This document shows positions 16,379 to 23,689 of a stretch of 64,000 nucleotides of DNA, in pieces. The stretch's first letter is position 1; the number at the start of each line of letters is the position of its first letter. Position numbers and translations under genes: made by a program. A model generated the notes under the pieces. That model was not told where the DNA came from. It saw only the letters and a list, made by a program, of their open reading frames with translations, and did not search any database. The DNA is from Pontibacter indicus (GTDB taxonomy: Bacteria > Bacteroidota > Bacteroidia > Cytophagales > Hymenobacteraceae): assembly GCF_900156345.1 (NCBI RefSeq), contig NZ_FTPP01000003.1:1-64000 (forward strand). Direction: 5' to 3'.

Positions 16379-17332
16379 ATGAAAGAATATACATATTCAG
16401 AGAAAAAAGACACCCGTTCTGGTTTTGGCGCTGGCTTGCTGGAACTGGGTCGCACCAACGAGAACGTAGTAGCCCTTTGCGCTGACCTCATCGGTTCGCT
16501 TAAAATGGACGCCTTCAAAAAAGAGTTTCCCGAGCGTTTTTACCAGGTAGGTATAGCCGAGGCCAACATGATGGGTCTGGCAGCCGGTATGACCATTGGT
16601 GGCAAAATCCCTTTCACAGGTACATTTGCTAACTTCTCGACGGGCCGCGTGTACGACCAGATCCGCCAGTCGATCGCCTACTCCGGCAAGAACGTGAAAA
16701 TATGCGCTTCGCACGCCGGTTTAACGCTGGGCGAAGACGGTGCTACGCACCAGATTCTAGAAGATGTGGGCATGATGAAAATGCTGCCGCACATGGTGGT
16801 AATCAACCCATGCGATTTCAACCAGACCAAGGCCGCTACCATCGCCATCGCCGACTACGAAGGTCCGGTATACCTGCGTTTTGGCCGTCCTGCAGTTCCT
16901 AACTTCACCCCTGCCGACCAGAAGTTCGAAATCGGCAAAGCCGTTATGCTGAATGAAGGTACGGATGTAACCATCATCGCCACAGGTCACCTGGTATGGA
17001 AGGCGATTGAGGCTGGTCACAAACTGGCTGAGAAAGGCATCAACGCCGAAATCATCAACATCCACACCATCAAGCCACTCGACGACGAGGCTATCCTGAA
17101 GTCTGTTGGCAAGACCAAGTGCGTGGTAACCGCCGAAGAGCACCAGATGCATGGAGGTTTGGGGGACTCGGTAGCGCAGCTATTGGGCCGTCAACTGCCT
17201 ACGCCGCTGGAGATGGTGGCCGTGAACGACTCGTTTGGCGAGTCCGGTACGCCAGATCAGCTGATGGAGAAATACGGTTTGAGCACCGACAACATTGTGG
17301 CAGCTGCCGAGCGCGCCATCAGCCGCAAATAA
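16379..17332 (+). CDS. Transketolase, C-terminal subunit
   Basis: A 317-residue protein comprising the pyrimidine-binding and C-terminal domains of transketolase, complementing the preceding gene. Typical segments are VVALCADLIGSLKMDAF, RFYQVGIAEANMMGLAAG (with the catalytic Glu that activates ThDP, about residues 57-74), and CASHAGLTLGEDGATHQ. The C-terminal domain begins near residue 190. The two genes are 14 bases apart and share a strong terminator. Confidence 0.94.
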   Translation: MKEYTYSEKKDTRSGFGAGLLELGRTNENVVALCADLIGSLKMDAFKKEFPERFYQVGIAEANMMGLAAGMTIGGKIPFTGTFANFSTGRVYDQIRQSIAYSGKNVKICASHAGLTLGEDGATHQILEDVGMMKMLPHMVVINPCDFNQTKAATIAIADYEGPVYLRFGRPAVPNFTPADQKFEIGKAVMLNEGTDVTIIATGHLVWKAIEAGHKLAEKGINAEIINIHTIKPLDDEAILKSVGKTKCVVTAEEHQMHGGLGDSVAQLLGRQLPTPLEMVAVNDSFGESGTPDQLMEKYGLSTDNIVAAAERAISRK

Positions 17333-17360
17333 GTTAGAAAGCTATACCTTAGTTTTTTTA

Positions 17361-17407
17361 CAAAAACAGAAGGGACTGTACTGGTAAAGTGCAGTCCCTT
17401 TTGTTTT
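17361..17407 (+). terminator. Terminator of the transketolase operon
   Basis: Arms aaaacagaagggactg and cagtcccttttgttttt (one mismatch region) around a 13-base loop, ending in a T run. Confidence 0.9.
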
Positions 17408-17465
17408 TATGGGCTATATTGCATATTCAGAAAGCTATAACTGCCCTGCCCCTGCTACCTGACGC

Positions 17466-18005
17466 GTGGAAGACAAAGAGATTTTAGATAAATTCGCTAA
17501 CCCCGAAAGCCGCAACCTGGCCTTCAACCAGCTTATCCGGAAGTACCAGCAAAAGATCTACTGGCACATCCGGAAAATGGTGATCGACCACGACGATGCC
17601 GACGACCTGACCCAGGAGGTTTTCATCAAGGTATGGAAGAACCTGGAGAATTTCCGACAAGATTCGCAGCTTTATACCTGGCTCTACCGTATTGCCACGA
17701 ACGAGTGCCTTACCTTCCTTTCGAGTAAGCGCAAAAAATTCTTTCTACCCATAAACGATGTGGCTGCAGAACTCACCGAAAAGATCGATTCCTCACCGGA
17801 TATTGACGGCGATGAGATACAGTTGAAGTTGCAAAAAGCTCTTCTGAAGCTGCCAGACAAGCAACGGCTGGTGTTCAACATGAAGTACTACGACGAACTC
17901 AAGTACGAGGAAATGTCCGAGATCCTGGGCACTTCGGTAGGCGCTTTGAAGGCGTCTTACCACCACGCCGTGAAAAAAATTGAAGAATTTATCAAACGGG
18001 ATTAA
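17466..18005 (+). CDS. ECF RNA polymerase sigma factor
   Basis: A 179-residue sigma-70 family factor of the extracytoplasmic type. Region 2 runs through AFNQLIRKYQQKIYWHI to DDADDLTQEVFIKVWKNL, and region 4 through LPDKQRLVFNMKYYDELKYEEMSEILGTS with a helix-turn-helix near residues 140-170. The best start is GTG at 17466. It is followed by a one-TM protein and a Spy-like periplasmic protein, a common Bacteroidota arrangement of sigma, membrane-bound regulator and periplasmic factor. The signal and target promoters are unknown. Confidence 0.93.
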   Translation: MEDKEILDKFANPESRNLAFNQLIRKYQQKIYWHIRKMVIDHDDADDLTQEVFIKVWKNLENFRQDSQLYTWLYRIATNECLTFLSSKRKKFFLPINDVAAELTEKIDSSPDIDGDEIQLKLQKALLKLPDKQRLVFNMKYYDELKYEEMSEILGTSVGALKASYHHAVKKIEEFIKRD

Positions 18006-18041
18006 ACTTTAGTGCACGAAGGCCATCTAACCCATAACAAC

Positions 18042-18476
18042 ATGAAAAACGATTTTAAACTAAGCGACCTGCCCAAGCACAACATCTACGAGGTACCGGA
18101 CAAGTACTTCGACAGGCTGCCTGCGCAAATCATGGAGCGCACTGCCGGTGCCGGGTATAGCCCTGCCCCCTGGTATGCACCCGCCTGGAAGCCGCTGCGT
18201 TTAGCACTGGCTCCCCTGGTACTGTTACTGGTGGCTGGCATCGTGTACTTCTCGCAAATGCGTCAGGAGCAGGAAAAATCGGCCGTTATTCTGGCCACGG
18301 TAGGCGATGAGGCGATCGTCAATTACCTGAGCACCTTTGCCGTGCTCGAGAGTTCTGATTTTGCCGAGCTGCCTTCGCTCTCCAGCCCCGACATGACGGC
18401 GGAGTTTCTGAATGTGAGCCCGAAAGCAGCCGAAGAAGAACTCGAGTACTACCAACTGGAAATGACCGATTACTAA
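18042..18476 (+). CDS. Single-pass membrane protein, putative anti-sigma factor
   Basis: 144 residues from the ATG at 18042; a GTG at 18012 would add ten residues. A single hydrophobic segment (about residues 48-66, PLRLALAPLVLLLVAG) separates an N-terminal cytoplasmic part with YEVPDKYFDRLPAQIMER from an acidic C-terminal domain. The YxVPxxYFxxLP motif is common in proteins encoded directly behind ECF sigma genes in Bacteroidota, so a role in holding or releasing the preceding sigma factor is inferred. It lacks a recognisable zinc (ZAS) motif. Confidence 0.75.
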   Translation: MKNDFKLSDLPKHNIYEVPDKYFDRLPAQIMERTAGAGYSPAPWYAPAWKPLRLALAPLVLLLVAGIVYFSQMRQEQEKSAVILATVGDEAIVNYLSTFAVLESSDFAELPSLSSPDMTAEFLNVSPKAAEEELEYYQLEMTDY

Positions 18477-18483
18477 TACACAC

Positions 18484-18930
18484 ATGAAAAGATTGCCCTT
18501 TATTTTACTTTTTCTCTGCACACTGACGTTCGGCAGCACTGCAGCTTTGGCACAGTCTGGCCGCTCGCAGGACAAAAACGTGGAGGCCGCCAAAGTGGCA
18601 TTCCTGACCGACGAGATGGGGCTGACAGCAGAGCAGTCGCAGAAGTTTTGGCCACTCTACAACGAGTATGAAGCCAAGCGCCGCGAGCTGGTTCGCTCCT
18701 ACCGCAGCGGCTACCGTCAGGATGTGGATGCGTTGAGCGACCAGGAGGCGAAAGCCCGTCTGGATGGGATGTTTAACACCCGCGAAAAAGAACTGGAACT
18801 GGAGAAAGAGTACGTAGCCCGTTATCAGCGCGTGATCTCCTCAAACCAGATCATCAAACTCTACCGCAGCGAGCGCGAGTTTACAAAGCTCCTCCTCAAA
18901 AAGCTGGAGGCCAATAACAAAGCACAGTAG
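18484..18930 (+). CDS. Spy/CpxP-like periplasmic protein
   Basis: A 148-residue secreted protein with a clear signal peptide (cleavage near Ala-Leu-Ala-Gln, about residue 24). The mature part is all-helical and highly charged, with an LTxEQSxKFWPLYNEYEAKR segment that resembles the LTxEQ motifs of Spy/CpxP sensors and chaperones. It lies seven bases behind the membrane protein gene in the sigma operon, so it may be the periplasmic sensor or a member of the regulon. The operon ends in a strong hairpin. Confidence 0.8.
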   Translation: MKRLPFILLFLCTLTFGSTAALAQSGRSQDKNVEAAKVAFLTDEMGLTAEQSQKFWPLYNEYEAKRRELVRSYRSGYRQDVDALSDQEAKARLDGMFNTREKELELEKEYVARYQRVISSNQIIKLYRSEREFTKLLLKKLEANNKAQ

Positions 18931-18998
18931 TTTTTTTTGAATAGATAATTATAGTGAGAACAGTAAAAGGACCTGGCATTTTGCCTTGTTTTTTTCAA

Positions 18999-19036
18999 AA
19001 AAAAGCCCCTGCTATACCTTAGCAGGGGCTTTTCAC
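18999..19036. terminator. Bidirectional terminator between sigma operon and pepE
   Basis: Arms aaaagcccctgct (19001-19013) and agcaggggctttt (19021-19033), with poly-A before and poly-T after. The loop is the TATACC motif. It serves the sigma operon and the convergent pepE gene. Confidence 0.9.
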
Positions 19037-19053
19037 TTTTAGTAGATTGCTGT

Positions 19054-19788
19054 CTAGTAAGCCTGCAGCAAAAAGCTGATATCGTCCGCGGGCTTAAACT
19101 CCATGGCGGGTTTCCCTTGCAAAAAGATGCGCGCCGAATGCGGCCCCAGCAGCTCAATCTGCTCCCCGCTGATGCGCAGCATGCTCCCCTCACGCAAGCC
19201 CACCACTGGCTGGCGATTGTGTACATGAAACTCCTGGATGCGGGTCTCGCGCGTTTCGCCCATGTGCGTGGAATCTGGCAATGGATCGAGGTAGTGCGGG
19301 TTAATATTGAAAGGAACGAGTTGCAGCGCGTCGAATGACTTCGGGAACACGATGGGCATGTCGTTGGTGGTGCCGATGGTTTTGCCTGCCACGTTGGTAC
19401 CGGCGCTGGTGCCCATGTACGGCATGCCCTGCTCTACCCTTTTCTGGAGCAGTTCAATCAGTTTGTTGGCATAGAGCTGGCGCAGCAGCAGGAAGGTGTT
19501 GCCTCCGCCAATGAACACCGCCTCGGCCTGCTCCACAGCCGTCACCGGACTCGCTGCCTCGTGCACGCCAGTTAGTTGGATGCCCATTGCCTCGAAAGCC
19601 TCGCGCGCCTTGGCCGTGTAGTCAGTGTGGGAGATGCCGCCCGGGCGAGCATAAGGTATAAACAGGATGCTCTTGCGCTCACCCAGCAGTTGTTTTATCT
19701 CGTTCTGGCAATGCTCTAGGTAACCTGTGCCGTGCGTGGTGGAGGTACTTACTAAAAGGATATCTTTCTTTGGTAGGGCTTTCTTCAT
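19054..19788 (-). CDS. pepE: Dipeptidase E (peptidase S51)
   Basis: A 244-residue cytoplasmic serine peptidase that cleaves dipeptides with N-terminal Asp. The nucleophile is Ser128 in GTSAGTNV. FIGGGNTFLLLRQL before it is the family strand-turn, and NINPHYLDP carries the expected His. The ATG at 19788 gives the usual family length; the frame remains open 31 codons further upstream without family similarity. It is convergent with the sigma operon. The cyanophycinase-like gene at 45473 belongs to the same S51 family. Confidence 0.92.
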   Translation of the reverse strand: MKKALPKKDILLVSTSTTHGTGYLEHCQNEIKQLLGERKSILFIPYARPGGISHTDYTAKAREAFEAMGIQLTGVHEAASPVTAVEQAEAVFIGGGNTFLLLRQLYANKLIELLQKRVEQGMPYMGTSAGTNVAGKTIGTTNDMPIVFPKSFDALQLVPFNINPHYLDPLPDSTHMGETRETRIQEFHVHNRQPVVGLREGSMLRISGEQIELLGPHSARIFLQGKPAMEFKPADDISFLLQAY

Positions 19789-19971
19789 GTGTCTTTGTTT
19801 TGAGTGATACGACTGGCGTATACCTGCAAAAGTATCAAATTTCGGCAAACACTCGCCTACTACTCCAATTACAGCCAGCACTGGCAGGTACTGAAAAAGA
19901 ATAATATCCCTATGCAGCCTCTACTCATGTGGCTATACCTTCACCGTCTTAGGAGTAGCCTGTCTATACCT

Positions 19972-20220
19972 TTAGGTCTTGACTCTGAGCTTGATCGTTT
20001 CCAGATAGGGATCCAGGGAGGCTTTGTTGGTGAGGGCGCGAACCAGCCCGATGGTTTTGAGATCGTACAGGAACCAGACCTCCACATAATAGCTGTGAAA
20101 CCAGTACAAATCGATTTTGCACCACCCTCGGATAATGTGATGCAGGTAGCGCCCCTGTTCCAACACCATGGCGGCCTGCTCCCGGGGCGAAAGCGAATTA
20201 AACTCAGTAATACTCAACAT
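19972..20220 (-). CDS. Small hypothetical protein
   Basis: An 82-residue soluble protein with a helical N-terminus (SLSPREQAAMVLEQG) and aromatic middle (CKIDLYWFHSYYVEVWFLYD). It has no signal peptide. The pattern of a short helix followed by a beta hairpin with Tyr-Val-Glu-Val-Trp resembles small Bacteroidota proteins of unknown function. It lies on the same strand as, and 83 bases after, another small gene. Coding character is good, but I cannot assign a role. Confidence 0.65.
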   Translation of the reverse strand: MLSITEFNSLSPREQAAMVLEQGRYLHHIIRGWCKIDLYWFHSYYVEVWFLYDLKTIGLVRALTNKASLDPYLETIKLRVKT

Positions 20221-20303
20221 AAAAATCTACTCCATACCTTGTCTCATGAAAAAAGGCTGCCGGGGCAGCCTTTGAGTTAACGAAAATATCGGTGGTTTTG
20301 ATA

Positions 20304-20564
20304 TTAATTCAAATGAAGGGTGTACAATTCAAATCTGGTAGAGGCGAAACTCCAGTGCGAAGATGACGGATGGATCTCCACGCCGTCCTCATCCACAATA
20401 GTCACGGCAAAGCCGTCACCCTGGTTGAGGGGCTCGGTAAAGTGCTTCACAGGATACACTCTCCCTTCCTCTATCCACTCTTCCGGTTCGAAAGCCGGCA
20501 TCGACGCATCCACACACTTCGCGTAGACGGCCATATAGCTTGGGGGAACAAATAAATTTACCAT
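20304..20564 (-). CDS. Small hypothetical protein
   Basis: An 86-residue acidic soluble protein beginning MVNLFVPPSYMAVYAKC. The sequence WIEEGRVYPVKHFTEPLNQGDGFAVTIVDEDGVEIHPS looks like a small beta-barrel with a conserved-looking Gly-Asp-Gly-Phe turn. There is no signal peptide or membrane segment. It precedes the 82-residue protein gene and they may be co-transcribed. Function unknown. Confidence 0.68.
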   Translation of the reverse strand: MVNLFVPPSYMAVYAKCVDASMPAFEPEEWIEEGRVYPVKHFTEPLNQGDGFAVTIVDEDGVEIHPSSSHWSFASTRFELYTLHLN

Positions 20565-20861
20565 GTGTATGTAACGTTTTCAGAAAGATAAATAATTCCT
20601 GCCAATCAGGAAACATTGTCCACATTATTTTAGTGGATGCCTGCACAGATGGTAACACAAAAAGTATGCCTTTGTTCAGCGGCACTGCCCTATTTCCCAA
20701 ACTCATTTAGCGATGCTTTAGGACGCCAAGACCAGCTCTTTCATGGCTATTATCTGACCGTCAGCCAAGTCAGCTCTGAATGTGCCCGCTCTCTGCAGCC
20801 AATTGCCACGGCAGCCGTAGTATATATTCCGCCCGTTGTCATGTAAAATAAAACAAGGTAA
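20565..20861. other. Intergenic gap between divergent genes
   Basis: About 300 bases upstream of both the 86-residue protein gene and the MBL hydrolase gene. Short open frames exist on both strands, but they are Cys/Ser/Pro-rich and lack start context. No promoter of the consensus type or RNA gene stands out. Confidence 0.5.
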
Positions 20862-21956
20862 ATGCCTATGGAAACTACTTATCGTACCTCAAGCCATGGT
20901 AGCAAGGACGCTTTTGCGGTTGCGCCGGGAGTATGGGGACTCAAGACCGTATTTGTTAACCTCTATTTTGTCGCCTCGCCTGACGGCTCATGGGTGCTCG
21001 TAGACGCCGGCGTGTACGGTGCCGCCCCGAAAATCAGGAAAGTGGTGGACGAGCTCTTCGGTGGCAGGCGCCCAAAAGCAATCCTGCTCACACACGGCCA
21101 TTTTGACCACATCGGTGCTGTAAAGGAACTGGCCCGCGAATGGGATGTGCCCGTGTACGCCCATCTGCTGGAGATGCCTTATCTGAACGGGATGTCGTCC
21201 TATCCGCCACCAGACCCGAGCGTGGGCGGCGGTGGCATGGCCTACATGTCGTTCCTATACCCTAAAAAGCCGATCGATATACGCGAGTACCTGGAGCTGC
21301 TGCCGGCCGATGGCACGGTTCCCGGTCTGCCAGACTGGCGATGGGTTCATACGCCGGGCCACACAGCCGGACACGTCTCCTTCTTCCGTGTAAGCGACCG
21401 CGTACTGCTGGCCGGAGACGCCTTCATCACGCGCGACGGGGAATCGATGCTGGCCGTGATGACGCAGAAGCGCGCCGTGCATGGCCCGCCCAAATACTAT
21501 ACCCCCGACTGGGGAGCCGCCCACCACTCGGTAGAGCGACTCATGGAGCTGAACCCAAGTGTGGCGGCAACGGGTCACGGACTACCGATGGAAGGCGGGC
21601 AACTGTCCCGTCAGTTAGAGGATCTTGTAAAGGATTTCTGGTCGGTGGCAGTACCGGAACACGGACGCTATGTGCACGAGCCCGCCATTACCGACGAGCA
21701 GGGTGTGCTCTCTATACCTCCCGCTCCTGACAACACCATACCCAAAGTAATTGCTGCGACAGGTATAGTGGCATTGGCCGGGGTGGCGCTGGTCGCCTAT
21801 AGCCGCCGCAACCGTGACAACAACCGGAAGCAGCACGAGCGGGCCATGCGGGAGCGCCCGTTCTCCCACAACAGGCCGCTGCAGGGTATACCGCCTACGG
21901 TGGCTCCGACGCTGGACGAAGACGATCCGGTTGCGCACACCAACAATTACCCATAA
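20862..21956 (+). CDS. MBL-fold metallo-hydrolase with C-terminal membrane anchor
   Basis: A 364-residue metallo-beta-lactamase-fold protein. The dinuclear metal motif is Thr-His-Gly-His-Phe-Asp-His (THGHFDH, about residues 78-84), with further His ligands in HTPGHTAGHVSFF and ATGHGLPM. Unlike the usual soluble enzymes it ends in a hydrophobic helix (AATGIVALAGVALVAY, about residues 305-320) followed by a very basic Arg/Lys/His/Asn-rich tail, so it may be tail-anchored to the membrane. Substrate unknown. Start: ATG at 20862, with another ATG two codons later. It has its own terminator. Confidence 0.85.
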   Translation: MPMETTYRTSSHGSKDAFAVAPGVWGLKTVFVNLYFVASPDGSWVLVDAGVYGAAPKIRKVVDELFGGRRPKAILLTHGHFDHIGAVKELAREWDVPVYAHLLEMPYLNGMSSYPPPDPSVGGGGMAYMSFLYPKKPIDIREYLELLPADGTVPGLPDWRWVHTPGHTAGHVSFFRVSDRVLLAGDAFITRDGESMLAVMTQKRAVHGPPKYYTPDWGAAHHSVERLMELNPSVAATGHGLPMEGGQLSRQLEDLVKDFWSVAVPEHGRYVHEPAITDEQGVLSIPPAPDNTIPKVIAATGIVALAGVALVAYSRRNRDNNRKQHERAMRERPFSHNRPLQGIPPTVAPTLDEDDPVAHTNNYP

Positions 21957-21997
21957 GCAGAAGGGCCGGAAGCTAACGCTTCCGGCCCTTCTTTTTG
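21957..21997 (+). terminator. Terminator after MBL hydrolase gene
   Basis: Arms agaagggccggaagc and gcttccggcccttct with a 4-base loop, followed by TTTTT. A near-perfect intrinsic terminator. Confidence 0.93.
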
Positions 21998-22023
21998 ATA
22001 GACCTTTAATTATTTTCTATACC

Positions 22024-22200
22024 TTATTTACCACGGCCCGAGCCGCTTTTTTTGCCGCCGCCGTCCTGTTTGTTCACGGTGGCCCAGGCACGTTTCTCAG
22101 CTTCTTCGTGGCTTACGCCTTTCTTTTCATAGCTGTCTTCGATGTGCCCGGCCTGGCGTTTCTGCTTATCTGTATAAGACGATTTATCTCCTTGTGGCAT
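22024..22200 (-). CDS. Small basic conserved protein (58 residues)
   Basis: A short gene with ATG at 22200 and stop at 22024. The product starts MPQGDKSSYTDKQKRQAGHI and continues with a charged helix (EEAEKRAWATVNKQ), then a Gly-Gly-Gly-Lys-Lys-Ser-Gly-Ser-Gly tail. The Tyr-Glu-(x)n-Gly-Val-(x)n-Glu-Ala-Glu-Lys-Arg-Ala-Trp-Ala-Thr-Val-Asn-Lys pattern is one I know from widespread small bacterial proteins, sometimes annotated as plasmid stabilization or stress-related, though the function is not established. It has an unusually strong ribosome binding site, GGAGGA seven bases before the start, which supports that it is real. Confidence 0.82.
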   Translation of the reverse strand: MPQGDKSSYTDKQKRQAGHIEDSYEKKGVSHEEAEKRAWATVNKQDGGGKKSGSGRGK

Positions 22201-22329
22201 CTGATCCTCCTTTTTTAAAGTTTAACATCGTAGGCCGGTCTCTTTCACCAGCCCCTCCTATTGTACGCAAGGCGAGCGATTTTGAATAGGCTAGAAGCAG
22301 AAATGGAGCCGGAGAAGCTTCAAATTGCC

Positions 22330-22337
22330 TAACTTTG
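22330..22337 (+). promoter_or_regulatory. Possible -7 box for the aminotransferase gene
   Basis: TAACTTTG (TAnnTTTG) ends only four bases before the ATG at 22342. If used, the transcript would begin at or just before the start codon, that is nearly leaderless. No -33 TTTG is present. Confidence 0.4.
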
Positions 22338-22341
22338 CAGT

Positions 22342-23532
22342 ATGGTATCATTGAGACAGCTGTTTTTGCAGCATCAGGCACAGACAAGTGACTTTCCGCT
22401 GATGATCGAAGTGGAGAAGGCAGAGGGCATTTATATGTACGGCAGCGAAGGCCAGCGCTACATCGACCTGATTTCAGGTATAGGCGTGAGCAACGTGGGG
22501 CACCGCCACCCGAAAGTCATCCGGGCCATACACGATCAGTTGGACAAGTATATGCACCTGATGGTGTACGGCGAGTTCGTGCAGGCACCGCAGGTACAGC
22601 TGGCCCATGCCTTGAGCGAAACCCTCCCCAAGAGACTCAACAATACATACCTGCTCAACTCCGGGGCGGAAGCCGTGGAAGGCGCCCTGAAACTGGCCAA
22701 ACGCTATACCGGTCGTACCGAGCTGATTTCCTGTTACAACGCCTACCATGGCTCCACGCAAGGGGCACTCTCCATGAACGGCAGCGAGAGCTTCAAAAAT
22801 GCCTTCCGCCCACTGCTGCCCGACGTGCGCCATATCCGCTACAACAGCATTGAGGACCTGGAGCAGATCACGGAGCGGACCGCAGCGGTGCTGATCGAAA
22901 CTGTGCAGGGAGAGGCTGGGGTGCGCACACCGGAAAACGACTACCTGAGACGACTGCGCGAGCGCTGCCACCAGACAGGAACGCTACTGATTCTGGACGA
23001 GATTCAGTGCGGCTTCGGCAGAACGGGTACTTTCTGGGCCTTTGAGCAGTTCGGCATCGAGCCAGACATTCTGGTATGCGCCAAGGGCATGGGCGGTGGC
23101 ATGCCGATCGGTGCCTTCATCGCTCCGCAGGAGATCATGGCCGCCTTCAAGACCGACCCGATCCTGGGCCATTGCTCCACGTTCGGGGGGCATCCAGTAA
23201 GTTGTGCCGCCTCGCTGGCCACGTTGCAGGTCATCCAGGAAGAGCATCTGCTGGAAGGCGTTGCGCAGAAAGCCGCGTTGATTAAAGAATTGCTGGTGCA
23301 CCCGCGCATCAAGCAGATCCGCAACCAGGGACTGATGATGGCGGCAGAGTTTGAGTCGTTTGAGGTGCTGAAGGCGGTGATCGACCAGGCCATCCTGAAC
23401 GGTGTGTTGACGGACTGGTTTCTGTTCTGTGATAACTCCATGCGCATTGCGCCGCCACTCACCATCACGGAAGAGCAGATACGCGAAGCCTGCCAGATCA
23501 TCCTGACCTCCATCGAGGAAGCGGTAGCTTAG
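22342..23532 (+). CDS. Class III aminotransferase (acetylornithine/omega-aminotransferase family)
   Basis: A 396-residue PLP enzyme. The PLP-phosphate motif NSGAEAVEGALKLAKRYTGR is near residue 110. The Asp of LILDEIQCGFGRTG contacts the pyridine nitrogen, and Lys248 (CAKGMGGGMPIG) forms the Schiff base. THFGG-like STFGGHPVSCAA follows. The family includes ArgD, ornithine, lysine and beta-amino-acid aminotransferases, and specificity cannot be fixed here because no arginine or lysine genes are nearby. It stands alone, with a gap of about 160 bases before the transporter gene. Confidence 0.9.
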   Translation: MVSLRQLFLQHQAQTSDFPLMIEVEKAEGIYMYGSEGQRYIDLISGIGVSNVGHRHPKVIRAIHDQLDKYMHLMVYGEFVQAPQVQLAHALSETLPKRLNNTYLLNSGAEAVEGALKLAKRYTGRTELISCYNAYHGSTQGALSMNGSESFKNAFRPLLPDVRHIRYNSIEDLEQITERTAAVLIETVQGEAGVRTPENDYLRRLRERCHQTGTLLILDEIQCGFGRTGTFWAFEQFGIEPDILVCAKGMGGGMPIGAFIAPQEIMAAFKTDPILGHCSTFGGHPVSCAASLATLQVIQEEHLLEGVAQKAALIKELLVHPRIKQIRNQGLMMAAEFESFEVLKAVIDQAILNGVLTDWFLFCDNSMRIAPPLTITEEQIREACQIILTSIEEAVA

Positions 23533-23689
23533 GGTAGCTATACCTGTCCGGTATACCTGCAGGCGATGCTAACCTAGGGAAGACAGCGGGAGTTGTAAAT
23601 ATTTTCCCGGGAGATGCTATCAGGAGCGGCTTTGTCACGTAAAAGCCGTTGCTACATCTTCTAACCGTTGTACTTTCCGATCGACCTCT

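Noticed and set aside
20637..20846. Possible 69-residue protein upstream of the MBL gene
   Set aside because: Cys/Ser/Ala-rich, no ribosome binding site, ends just before the real start; more likely promoter DNA.
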